From an uncultured bacterium (GTDB lineage Bacteria > Cyanobacteriota > Vampirovibrionia > Gastranaerophilales > Gastranaerophilaceae): a stretch of DNA of 13,907 nt. The notes beneath the pieces are model-generated. The model had not been told where the DNA came from and did no database searches. It worked only from the letters and a program-made list of their open reading frames with translations. Below are positions 1 to 6,818 of this stretch, piece by piece. The stretch's first letter is position 1. Each line of letters starts with the position of its first letter. Made by a program: the position numbers and the translations under genes. Where the stretch lies: the NCBI GenBank assembly GCA_947365485.1, contig CANAXK010000022.1:1-13907 (forward strand). Reading direction: 5' to 3'.

Positions 1-105
1 ATTTCCGAGCTGCATTGTGTGGCCTGCTACAATCAGGAGAATCGCAAGGCCGCGAAAAACATTTATGTAATTCAACATTTCACGTTTTGGCTTAATCTCG
101 TTCAT
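1..105 (-). CDS. Acyltransferase-3 family membrane protein, N-terminal fragment
   Basis: An open frame of 35 codons runs off the left edge; only the N-terminus is present. It starts at an ATG (bases 105-103) with an in-frame TGA five codons upstream, so no earlier start is possible nearby. After a short charged leader it reads FRGLAILLIVAGHTMQ. This matches the first membrane helix of acyltransferase family 3 proteins (OafA/YrhL type), where an R-G-(L/I)-A-I-(L/F) stretch precedes the conserved histidine, here His29. Family members are multi-pass inner-membrane enzymes that O-acylate surface polysaccharides, lipids or peptidoglycan; the substrate cannot be told from this fragment. The gene is divergent from comEC, with 60 bases between the two ATGs. 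No Shine-Dalgarno is visible, and a TGAGATAAT motif ends six bases before the ATG, suggesting a leaderless transcript. Confidence 0.72.
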   Translation of the reverse strand, partial: MNEIKPKREMLNYINVFRGLAILLIVAGHTMQLGN

Positions 106-111
106 AAACCA

Positions 112-120
112 ATTATCTCA
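112..120 (-). promoter_or_regulatory. Extended -10 element for the acyltransferase gene
   Basis: Read on the minus strand, TGAGATAAT is a TGN-extended -10 box (GATAAT matches TATAAT at 5 of 6). It ends six bases before the ATG. A weak -35 candidate, TTGCTT, lies 16 bases upstream. The spacing would put the transcription start at or next to the A of the ATG. Confidence 0.4.
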
Positions 121-148
121 AATATATAATTTAAAGCAAGCAAGGTTG

Positions 149-157
149 TGTTAAAAT
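149..157 (+). promoter_or_regulatory. Possible extended -10 element for comEC
   Basis: TGTTAAAAT is a TGN-extended -10-like motif ending eight bases before the ATG at 166. No convincing -35 is seen. A second possible -10, TATAAT at 125-130, lies further upstream and could serve instead if translation starts at GTG 148. Confidence 0.3.
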
Positions 158-165
158 ACTTAAAG

Positions 166-2538
166 ATGATAAAAGATTTATGTTCAACTATTTGTCACAA
201 TAAAAATTTACTGATGTTTGTAATAGTCGCAATCTACATCCTAGCACTATTTTCAACACTTGCTGGCTGCCCGCTTTTGTTTGCAGCGCTGCTTACCCTG
301 ATTCTTGCAGCGGCACTTGTAAAAGATTATTTACCGCTCAAGTATGTTCTAATCTGGGCTCTGATATTTTATTTCGGAATCTTTAACACGAACTCCAGGC
401 TCAAAGAAACTGACGATTTGTTGAACATTGCTCCGGTCAATTCAACGATTTCAGGCAAAATACTTTCAATTCCGCAGGAAAAGAGTGAAGGCAAGATTAA
501 GTTTTTCTTCAAAGTGAACAAAATCGAGTACGATTCAATTGTCAGAAATTTTGACAACGAAAAAGTTCTTGTAACGCTTAACACAGATGAGAAGCTCAAA
601 ATCTACGATTCTTACAGAATAACCGGAAGGCTCTCCATGCCGTTTAAAGCCGGCAACCCGTCTCAATTTGATTACGGGAATTATTTGAGAAATTTTGATA
701 CTTATGCTGTGTTCTACGGAAAAGAGTTTGTGAAAATAGACGGAAACCTGTCTGCTGTGCAAAAGTCGCTCCAGTGGATTAATGATTACAGAGAAAAGAT
801 AATCGGAGTGCATTCAAAATATTTGCCGTCTCCGAATCTCGAAATCCTTGGAGGCATTGTTTTCGGTGATGATGCGGTATCGCCTCCTGAAAACATCAAA
901 CAATCATTCATAAATTCAGGGCTCCTGCATATTCTGGCAGCTTCCGGAATGAATGTTGCGTTTATATTTTCCTTCTTTTATTTCTTCTTATCCCAGCTTA
1001 GAGTAAATTACAAGGTCAACATTTCTATTTGTATCCTAACCGTTTTGATTTATTCGCTTATGACAGGGCTGGGTGCTTCGGTTATCAGGGCTACGTTTAT
1101 GCCTGTCTTTGTGCTTATCGGAAAACTGATAGACAGAGACGCGCACAGTGTTTCGCTTCTTGCATTTGTTGCACTGCTGATGCTCATATACAACCCGATG
1201 TACATAAATGATGTCGGATTCCAGCTCTCTTTTGTCGTAACATTCGGCTTGCTTGTGATGACACCTTATCTTGTGAGAAGCAAAAACAAATTTCTCAACT
1301 GGCTGATTGGAACAGTGAGCATTCCGATTATTGCCCAACTCTGGGTTATGCCGATTCAGATATTTTATTTCAACAATATAAGCCTGTACTCTGTGTTTGC
1401 AAATATCATGAGCGTACCCATACTTTCTGTGATAAGTTTTGGCGGTTTTGTGAGCTCTCTTATCTCAATAATCACTCCGATTGCAGATTTTGTTTGCAAG
1501 TGTTTTGATTTTATTCTGAATCCACTAATCACGATTCTTGTAAACATCTCGGATTTCTGGGGCAGGCTTCCGCATGCTGCATGCCAGACCAGCCACCCGA
1601 ATGTATTCCAGATACTCGTTTACTACCTGATTTTACTTAATATTACCGCGCTTTTTGACAAAGATATAAGAGCAAAGTTCTTGAACAGCCTTAGAATCAC
1701 GCTTCCGGCTCTAATCTTGATTCTGCTAATTTCTGCAATACCAGTCAGGAACAACAATCTTGAAATCACAGCTTTTGATGTTGGGAACGCGGATTCATTC
1801 CTGATTAAGACTCCTGACAACAAATACCTGATGATTGACACAGCCAAGAACGGCTACAACGGCGGAAAATCACAGGCAGAAATGGTGATTCTCAAATACA
1901 TGAAAGACCGCGGTTTGAAGAATCTTGACGCAGTTATTGTAACCCACTTTGACAACGACCACTGCGGAGGCGCTGTTGATTTGATGACAAATCTGAACGT
2001 CAAAAAGCTTTATGTAAACTCGCTCGACCACCAGTCTATTGCAGCAAAACAAATTTACGAAACAGCCGGAGAGAAACTAATCCTTGCAGAGAACAACCAG
2101 AGCGTGTTTGACGAAAACGGGCTTAAGATTACTAATTTCATTTCGCCTGAAAGTCTTGAAAACGGTGACAACGACGCATCAATCGTAACACTTCTTGAAT
2201 ACAAAAACTTCAAAATGCTGTTTACGGGCGACGCGGGGATTGTAACTTACAACCAGTTAAAATCAATGCTTCCTAAAAATATTACAGTCTTAAAAGTCGG
2301 GCACCATGGTGCGCTCGGAGTTGTAGACAAAGAAATGATGAAGGACTTGAACCCTGAAATATCTCTGATTTCTGTGGGTGAAAACAAGTTCGGGCATCCT
2401 TCGATTTACACATTAGAAATCCTTAAAAGCACACGTATTTTGAGAACCGACATCAACAATTCTGTCCGGTTTGTGGTGAACAAAGACGGGTACAAAGTCC
2501 AGACTTACGACAGCAAGAAGCGAAAGTTTACTGACTAG
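166..2538 (+). CDS. comEC: ComEC/Rec2-type DNA uptake channel
   Basis: ComEC is the inner-membrane channel that imports single-stranded DNA during natural transformation. From ATG 166 the protein has 790 residues, the usual full length. Its N-terminus has about three hydrophobic helices (about 14-74), then a soluble region matching the DUF4131/OB-like part. A multi-pass Competence domain follows (about 225-500), with the family signature GLLHILAASGMNVAFIF near its start. The C-terminal metallo-beta-lactamase-like domain begins with DVGNADS (538-544). It carries HFDNDH (594-599), GD (Asp689), GHHG (His713/714) and GHPS (His744), the usual metal-site positions of ComEC proteins. An in-frame GTG at 148 would add six residues, but the only AAGG upstream of it is two bases away, so I prefer ATG 166. 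No other competence gene is present. The stop overlaps the stop of the convergent gene by four bases. Confidence 0.93.
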   Translation: MIKDLCSTICHNKNLLMFVIVAIYILALFSTLAGCPLLFAALLTLILAAALVKDYLPLKYVLIWALIFYFGIFNTNSRLKETDDLLNIAPVNSTISGKILSIPQEKSEGKIKFFFKVNKIEYDSIVRNFDNEKVLVTLNTDEKLKIYDSYRITGRLSMPFKAGNPSQFDYGNYLRNFDTYAVFYGKEFVKIDGNLSAVQKSLQWINDYREKIIGVHSKYLPSPNLEILGGIVFGDDAVSPPENIKQSFINSGLLHILAASGMNVAFIFSFFYFFLSQLRVNYKVNISICILTVLIYSLMTGLGASVIRATFMPVFVLIGKLIDRDAHSVSLLAFVALLMLIYNPMYINDVGFQLSFVVTFGLLVMTPYLVRSKNKFLNWLIGTVSIPIIAQLWVMPIQIFYFNNISLYSVFANIMSVPILSVISFGGFVSSLISIITPIADFVCKCFDFILNPLITILVNISDFWGRLPHAACQTSHPNVFQILVYYLILLNITALFDKDIRAKFLNSLRITLPALILILLISAIPVRNNNLEITAFDVGNADSFLIKTPDNKYLMIDTAKNGYNGGKSQAEMVILKYMKDRGLKNLDAVIVTHFDNDHCGGAVDLMTNLNVKKLYVNSLDHQSIAAKQIYETAGEKLILAENNQSVFDENGLKITNFISPESLENGDNDASIVTLLEYKNFKMLFTGDAGIVTYNQLKSMLPKNITVLKVGHHGALGVVDKEMMKDLNPEISLISVGENKFGHPSIYTLEILKSTRILRTDINNSVRFVVNKDGYKVQTYDSKKRKFTD

Positions 2539-3983
2539 TCGATTTCTTCATGATGTGCTTTAAAGTCGTAGACTCCAGGGAACGCGTCAACGCCGGTAGT
2601 CTTTTTCGTGTACCAGTATTGGAATTTCGGAATGAATGTTGAGAGGAACGCAGCTGCGACAACAAATCCGGCAGCAAAGTTTATTCCGCTGTACATAACG
2701 TTTTTGTTCTTAACCTTTTCAAGCAGCTTCTTGTCTACCTTGCCGTCTTTTGCTGCTTTGCAGATTGTATCAACATAGTTTTCCATCTCGCCTTTCAGCT
2801 TGTAGAGCTTCTTGTTTGATACAAACTTGTACTCATCCTTATGCGCACCGCCTGTAAATTCTGTAAACACAGCGTCCAGCAATTTAGGGTCGTTGATTTC
2901 AGCCTTGTTTATTACATCCTTAACCTGCTGTTTTGTAAGCACAGCCTCACCAAGTCTCTCAGGCTGCAATTTTGTCATTTCTCTTGCGCGGCCAATGAGT
3001 TCCTGTGAATCAGAATAAGCTTTTTCAAATTCGCTAAGTTTGATAACCTCAAGCGGTTCTTTTTTCATTAGCTTGCTGAATCCGGAGAGTTTTTCTGTTT
3101 CAAAATTCAATCCGTCTTTTAATTTAACATCAGGATTACCGAGCACCGCTTTCTTAAACTCGTTTACGCCCATTTCCTTGCCGTTGTTTTCAAGGAATTT
3201 TGCAAGGTGTTCGTCGAATTTAGAAGCTGTAGTCGGGTCTAATCTTGTAGCTTTTCCTGTTTCTGCAAGGTTAAGAAGATCTCTCACGTGACCCTGAGCC
3301 CACATATAGAAATAGATTGATCCGATATCGCGTATTGCGACTTCTCTTCGCTCTTCTTTTCGTCTTGCGTTGTACATACGTCCGCCTGCTACGCCAAAGT
3401 CTGTAGAGAGGAGTTTTCCGGTGTTAGTATTTTCAATAGCGTTTGTAAACGCGTTTATTGCAGAAATTCCTGCGCCTTTGAACGCAACATTCTGGTTTTG
3501 CGGTTTAGGATTTTGTCTTTCATTGCGAACTTTTTTAGTCAAAGCGTGGTTGACTTTCGGAACAATGAATCCGATTATATAGTTTGCAATCAGGACGCTT
3601 GAAAGAACTTTCGCTCCTTTCATCAGAGCAACCTGTTTTTCTGTGAAAGCCTTTGGAGTGCCATTTTTCATAAAGTTATCAAAAGGAGTTCTTAGAATCT
3701 TGTCTGTTCCGACATCGAAGCTTCTGCCTTTAGCTTTCAGGACTTTATCAAGAATCTTGTCTCCGAGTTTATTAAGATAATAAACACCGCCAAGCCATAC
3801 AACCGAGCCCATGGTCTCTTCAATAAAGCGCTCTCTGGCCTCATCGCCCTTACCACGCTTGTATGCCTGATAAGTTCTTCCTCCGACAACAGCTCCCTCA
3901 AGCGCAATAATAGGCGCCATTGCATCAGCTTTTGTCATTTTAGTTATAACTGTAGATACTCTTTTACTTGTTATTGGATTCAA
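2535..3983 (-). CDS. Unrecognised 482-residue membrane protein with internal duplication
   Basis: I do not recognise this family. The start is a TTG (3983-3981) with a well-placed GAAAGG Shine-Dalgarno nine bases upstream; the first internal Met is residue 16. Hydrophobic stretches occur near 58-75, 126-145, 218-232 and 430-452, so it is probably an integral membrane protein. Two halves resemble each other. GAVVGGRTYQAYKR (30-43) matches GVAGGRMYNARRK (197-209), each followed by Glu/Arg-rich sequence and a GS-hydrophobic segment. FIVPKVNHALTKK (139-151) matches STFIPKFQYWYTKK (448-461), each at the end of a hydrophobic helix. The second unit contains an extra charged, mostly soluble insert of about 185 residues (about 240-425). 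There is no signal peptide or enzymatic motif. It converges on comEC and is divergent from rplS. Function unknown. Confidence 0.8.
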   Translation of the reverse strand: MNPITSKRVSTVITKMTKADAMAPIIALEGAVVGGRTYQAYKRGKGDEARERFIEETMGSVVWLGGVYYLNKLGDKILDKVLKAKGRSFDVGTDKILRTPFDNFMKNGTPKAFTEKQVALMKGAKVLSSVLIANYIIGFIVPKVNHALTKKVRNERQNPKPQNQNVAFKGAGISAINAFTNAIENTNTGKLLSTDFGVAGGRMYNARRKEERREVAIRDIGSIYFYMWAQGHVRDLLNLAETGKATRLDPTTASKFDEHLAKFLENNGKEMGVNEFKKAVLGNPDVKLKDGLNFETEKLSGFSKLMKKEPLEVIKLSEFEKAYSDSQELIGRAREMTKLQPERLGEAVLTKQQVKDVINKAEINDPKLLDAVFTEFTGGAHKDEYKFVSNKKLYKLKGEMENYVDTICKAAKDGKVDKKLLEKVKNKNVMYSGINFAAGFVVAAAFLSTFIPKFQYWYTKKTTGVDAFPGVYDFKAHHEEID

Positions 3984-3992
3984 AGTTAAAAA

Positions 3993-3998
3993 CCTTTC
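3993..3998 (-). promoter_or_regulatory. Shine-Dalgarno that supports the TTG start
   Basis: GAAAGG on the minus strand lies nine bases before the TTG at 3983-3981. This is the main evidence that the membrane-protein gene uses TTG and not the internal ATG at codon 16. Confidence 0.6.
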
Positions 3999-4045
3999 AT
4001 ATCTTGGCTGTTTGTTCTAAAAATCGTCAAGAATCTTTTTTGACA

Positions 4046-4074
4046 ATTCTAGACAAAAACGTTACAAAAGTAAA
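4046..4074 (-). promoter_or_regulatory. Sigma-70-type promoter for the 482-residue membrane protein
   Basis: On the minus strand, TTTACT (4074-4069) and TAGAAT (4051-4046) are separated by exactly 17 bases. They match the -35 consensus at 4 of 6 and the -10 consensus at 5 of 6. The predicted leader of about 55 bases contains the Shine-Dalgarno and a possible mini-ORF (ATG at 4000, four codons and a stop) that overlaps the Shine-Dalgarno. Confidence 0.45.
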
Positions 4075-4112
4075 CAAATGTTTACAATTCGTTTAAAAAA
4101 GTTAGTCACTAC

Positions 4113-4141
4113 TTGTATTTAGATTTTGTTTTATTTATGAT
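4113..4141 (+). promoter_or_regulatory. Sigma-70-type promoter for rplS-rbgA
   Basis: TTGTAT (4113-4118) and TATGAT (4136-4141) are spaced by 17 bases, giving a leader of about 38 bases before rplS. A second -10-like TAAAAT (4147-4152) with TTTTGT 17 bases upstream is an alternative. A Shine-Dalgarno, AAGGAA, lies in the leader just before rplS. Confidence 0.45.
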
Positions 4142-4185
4142 TAAGTTAAAATGTTTAGTTAGTCAAAATATAAGGAATAGCAAAA

Positions 4186-4539
4186 ATGAATCCTATTATT
4201 AAAAATTTAGAATCTGAATACACAACAAGAGAATTGCCTGTTATGAATACAGGTGATACTGTTAGAGTATTCGTTAAAATCGTAGAAGGTAACAAAGAAA
4301 GAATCCAGGCTTACGAAGGAACAATCATCGCACAGCACGGTTCTGGTATCAATAAGACAATCACTGTTAGAAAAGTATTCCAGGGCGTTGGCGTTGAACG
4401 TGTATTCTTAGTATACTCTCCGCGTATCGACAAAATCACTGTTCAAAGAAGAGGTGATGTAAAACGCGCTAAATTATACTACTTAAGAGAACGTTCTGGT
4501 AAAGCTACACGTATTAAGGAAAAAATTGAAAAAAGATAG
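4186..4539 (+). CDS. rplS: Large ribosomal subunit protein bL19
   Basis: The 117-residue product has the full length of bL19, which sits at the subunit interface of the 50S particle and contacts the 30S subunit. Recognisable family features are FVKIVEGNKERIQAYEG (residues about 28-44), the GSGINKTITVRK segment, GVGVERVFLVYSPRI, and the basic C-terminus RRGDVKRAKLYYLRER. The ATG start has AAGGAA at a normal distance. It heads an operon with rbgA, whose TTG start lies inside the last codons of rplS, so the two are likely translationally coupled. The rplS-rbgA pairing is known from other bacteria such as Bacillus. Confidence 0.97.
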   Translation: MNPIIKNLESEYTTRELPVMNTGDTVRVFVKIVEGNKERIQAYEGTIIAQHGSGINKTITVRKVFQGVGVERVFLVYSPRIDKITVQRRGDVKRAKLYYLRERSGKATRIKEKIEKR

Positions 4540-5383
4540 TGGTAAATTTGGGGTACATATTCACTGGTACCCGGGTCATATTGCCAAAGCAGAGCGTCAG
4601 CTTAAAGAAAAACTAAATTTAGTTGATGTGATTATTGAGGTACGTGACAGCAGATTGCCTTTAAGCAGCAGTTATGCAAACATTGAGAAGCTCTTGGGAG
4701 AAAAACCAAGGCTTCTTTTGTTGAATAAGTCTGACCTTGTAGACCGCAGCGAACTAAAGAAATGGGTTGAATACCTAAAACAAACAACAGGCTGTCCTGT
4801 TATTGTAACAGACGCCAAAGGTGCAAAAGATTTAGCGCTAGTTGTTAAACACGCGGTCGAGCTTAGCGAGCCAAAGATTCAGGCTTTGATGGCAAAAGGT
4901 CTTTTAAGGCGCGCTGCGCGCGCCATGGTTGTCGGCATGCCAAATGTTGGCAAATCCAGCGTCATCAACAAACTAACAAAATCATCAAAAACAAAAATCG
5001 GAGCAAAAGCAGGCGTAACGCGCCAGCAGCAGTGGGTCAGAATAAACCCAAAACTCGACCTGTTAGACACGCCGGGTATTATCCCGACAAGACAGGACGA
5101 TCAGGAGCAGGCTGTAAAGCTCGCATTCGTAAGCTCTGTTTCAGAAAACGCGTATTCTCCGGAGCCTGTTGCAGCAGCGCTTCTGGAAATGTTTAACGAC
5201 AACCAGCAGGTAAAAGATTATTACAAGGTAGACGAACTTTCGCTCGAGAACATTGCGCTTTCAAGAAGATGGGTTATCAAGGGTGACTCACCGGATACAG
5301 AGCGCACAGCGATTTATGTGCTTAAAGATTTTAGAGAAGGGCGTTTAGGATTGTTTATATTAGATGAGATGCCGGAAGCTTAA
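4526..5383 (+). CDS. rbgA: Ribosome biogenesis GTPase RbgA (YlqF)
   Basis: RbgA is a circularly permuted GTPase that promotes late assembly of the 50S subunit. The 285-residue protein has the family length and the permuted order of GTPase motifs: G4 NKSD (67-70), G5-like TDAK (95-98), G1 GMPNVGKSS (137-145), G2 Thr165 in GVTRQQQW, and G3 DTPG (181-184). The C-terminal portion after about 205 is the helical RNA-binding domain of the family. The N-terminal HWYPGHIAKAER stretch is also characteristic. The start is a TTG at 4526 overlapping rplS by 14 bases. An AAGGA five bases upstream supports it, and no ATG or GTG is available in this frame before the conserved HWYPGH motif. Confidence 0.95.
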   Translation: MKKDSGKFGVHIHWYPGHIAKAERQLKEKLNLVDVIIEVRDSRLPLSSSYANIEKLLGEKPRLLLLNKSDLVDRSELKKWVEYLKQTTGCPVIVTDAKGAKDLALVVKHAVELSEPKIQALMAKGLLRRAARAMVVGMPNVGKSSVINKLTKSSKTKIGAKAGVTRQQQWVRINPKLDLLDTPGIIPTRQDDQEQAVKLAFVSSVSENAYSPEPVAAALLEMFNDNQQVKDYYKVDELSLENIALSRRWVIKGDSPDTERTAIYVLKDFREGRLGLFILDEMPEA

Positions 5384-5384
5384 A

Positions 5385-5409
5385 AAAACTTAATAAAGAT
5401 TAAAGTTTT
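5385..5409 (+). terminator. Weak AT-only hairpin after rbgA
   Basis: AAAACTTAAT (5385-5394) can pair with ATTAAAGTTTT (5399-5409) with one bulged A. The right arm ends in four T. The stem has only two GC pairs, so termination would be weak. It is the only hairpin between rbgA and the next frame. Confidence 0.25.
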
Positions 5410-5435
5410 CACCCCAAAGTGCCGTTATACTAAGC

Positions 5436-5606
5436 ATGAAATTAGAGCATCTTAGAGAATACTTTTTTAAAGTTGATACTTCAAGAAATAACAACATTGA
5501 AGCAGAAGAGTTAAATGCTGCGCAGAAATCTTCGTCTATTTTTAGCTCTATCATTAAAGTCGGAATGAATTATCAGGATTTTATGCAAAAAGCTGTTGAA
5601 GGTTAA
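5436..5606 (+). CDS. EF-hand segment, probable detached N-terminus of the downstream protease
   Basis: This is a 56-codon open frame from ATG 5436 to TAA 5604-5606. Residues 14-25, DTSRNNNIEAEE, fit the 12-position EF-hand calcium loop: Asp1, Ser3, Asn5, Asn7, Ile8 and Glu12 are all allowed ligands or the conserved hydrophobic. They are preceded by the helix-like LEHLREYFFKV. The frame stops abruptly at AVEG. Adding one T at the TT of bases 5603-5604 would extend it as EGLRPQLEIDDLNSNKNLP into the frame of the subtilase. I therefore read it as the first part of a broken gene and not an independent small protein. A TATACT motif ends four bases before the ATG and no Shine-Dalgarno is seen. Confidence 0.45.
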   Translation: MKLEHLREYFFKVDTSRNNNIEAEELNAAQKSSSIFSSIIKVGMNYQDFMQKAVEG

Positions 5607-5686
5607 GACCGCAGCTTGAAATAGATGACTTAAATTCTAATAAAAACCTGCCTTACAGATTGTAGCCTTCTTCAAACAAACAGGAG

Positions 5687-6796
5687 ATGGATTGGGATGT
5701 TGCAACACGAATTTTATCAAAAGAAGAAATTGATCTAAAAAGGTTTGATATCAATACGGCAGAAGAGACCCCGATGCCGGCTGAGATGAATTTTAACACC
5801 CCTGAAGGTAAATATATGTTAAAGCACCTGTCATTTACCGAGACTTCATTTAAAAATATACCAAAAGAGAATTTGCCGGAAGGTTTTGATGTTAAACAAG
5901 TTATAGAATCAGGAAAAAATCCGGGTGTAAACACAAAAAGCATGCACGCGATGGGCTACACCGAAAAAGGAGTTAAAGTTGCCATTATAGATACTCCTAT
6001 TTTACCCGAACACAGCGGAATAAAATCGTCTTTAAAAGGATACGAGGTTATGAATATCGCTATTATCAATGATAATGACGCAGATTTCCATGGTCAGGCT
6101 GTTGCTGACATTCTCTGCGGAGATGAATCGGGAGTTGCACCGGATTCTGACTTGGTCTATTTTGCAGAAAACTCTTCAAAGGATAGGTTACAGGCTTTAA
6201 AAAGAATTATTGAAATTAATAAAAATTCAACTCCGGAAGAAAAGATTAAAATACTTTCTATCAGCTGGGATTTTGACGAGGATAAGCATGAATACGGATA
6301 CTATTCAGATTTGTTAAAACAGTTAGCAAATGACGGAATTTTTATATCTACAGTCGGATTTTCAATGCAGGATGAGAGCGTAAACGGAGTCAAAATAAAT
6401 TATGGTAGCCTTTATAAGAAGGATGCAGCAGGTAATCCGGATGATTTTTCTAATTACACAGGAGATAGCTGTTTCGGTGACAGTACAAATGCATTATTAA
6501 TACCAGCAGGAGATAGAACAGTTGCAAGTGCAAGAGATGTAAATCAATACAGACATGATTCTCAAGGCAGTACCAGCTGGACAGTACCAGCATTATCAGG
6601 TTTTTACGCCTGCGCCTTGCAGTGTGCTAAAGAAAACGGAGTTGAATTGACGCCTGAAAAGTTTTACACACTGGCTCTGGAAACAGGGGTTGAAATAAAA
6701 AATAATAATGAGCATTGCGGGAAAGCAATAAATGCGCAGGCTCTATGCGAAAAGATAATTGAACTCGGCAAAAAAGAACATTCTTTTGGTTTATAA
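5687..6796 (+). CDS. Subtilisin-like serine peptidase (family S8), possibly N-terminally truncated
   Basis: From the first downstream ATG the frame gives 369 residues. The three catalytic motifs of S8 peptidases are in order: Asp102 in VAIIDTPI, His135 in DFHGQAVA, and Ser297 in GSTSWTVPALSG. The spacing is normal for a compact subtilase. No signal peptide is present, even if the upstream EF-hand segment is added, so export or intracellular action cannot be decided. The usual oxyanion-hole Asn motif (AGNxG type) is not evident; the matching strand appears to be FISTVGFSMQ (219-228). Activity is therefore uncertain. The ATG at 5687 follows GGAG with no spacing, a poor ribosome site, which fits this being an internal Met of a longer protein. 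The preceding gene is rbgA and the next is tag; no partner is obvious. Confidence 0.75.
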   Translation: MDWDVATRILSKEEIDLKRFDINTAEETPMPAEMNFNTPEGKYMLKHLSFTETSFKNIPKENLPEGFDVKQVIESGKNPGVNTKSMHAMGYTEKGVKVAIIDTPILPEHSGIKSSLKGYEVMNIAIINDNDADFHGQAVADILCGDESGVAPDSDLVYFAENSSKDRLQALKRIIEINKNSTPEEKIKILSISWDFDEDKHEYGYYSDLLKQLANDGIFISTVGFSMQDESVNGVKINYGSLYKKDAAGNPDDFSNYTGDSCFGDSTNALLIPAGDRTVASARDVNQYRHDSQGSTSWTVPALSGFYACALQCAKENGVELTPEKFYTLALETGVEIKNNNEHCGKAINAQALCEKIIELGKKEHSFGL

Positions 6797-6801
6797 ATAT
6801 T

Positions 6802-6810
6802 TGTTATATT
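6802..6810 (+). promoter_or_regulatory. Extended -10 element for tag
   Basis: TGTTATATT is a TGN-extended -10 box (TATATT, 5 of 6) that ends eight bases before the tag ATG at 6819. The leader would be zero to two bases and contains no Shine-Dalgarno. No clear -35 is seen. Confidence 0.4.
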
Positions 6811-6818
6811 ATATACAC

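Larger units (their letters stand above)
5436..6796 (+). pseudogene. Disrupted EF-hand plus subtilase gene
   Basis: The two open frames (5436-5606 and 5687-6796) appear to be one gene with two lesions. The first is a one-base loss near 5603-5606 that shifts the frame. The second is an in-frame TAG at 5663-5665, which a single T-to-C change would make CAG (Gln). The linking frame 5600-5662 is open and reads like coding sequence, RPQLEIDDLNSNKNLPYRL. After the TAG it continues as PSSNKQEMDWDV straight into the protease. The restored protein would be about 453 residues: EF-hand, linker, S8 domain. The later part is intact, so the damage is either recent or a sequencing or assembly error. Confidence 0.5.

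Noticed and set aside
148..165. GTG start for comEC at 148
   Set aside because: The only purine-rich site is two bases upstream of it. ATG 166 keeps all recognisable domains; the GTG remains possible.
1029..1338. Open frames of 60-100 codons on either strand within comEC
   Set aside because: They are shadows of the well-supported comEC reading frame.
3969..4200. Similar N-termini MNPIT and MNPII of the divergent membrane protein and rplS, as a hint of duplication
   Set aside because: The similarity ends after four residues and the codons differ; chance is the simplest explanation.
6759..6818. Upstream extension of tag by 20 codons
   Set aside because: It overlaps the end of the subtilase gene and precedes the conserved family N-terminus MKRC.
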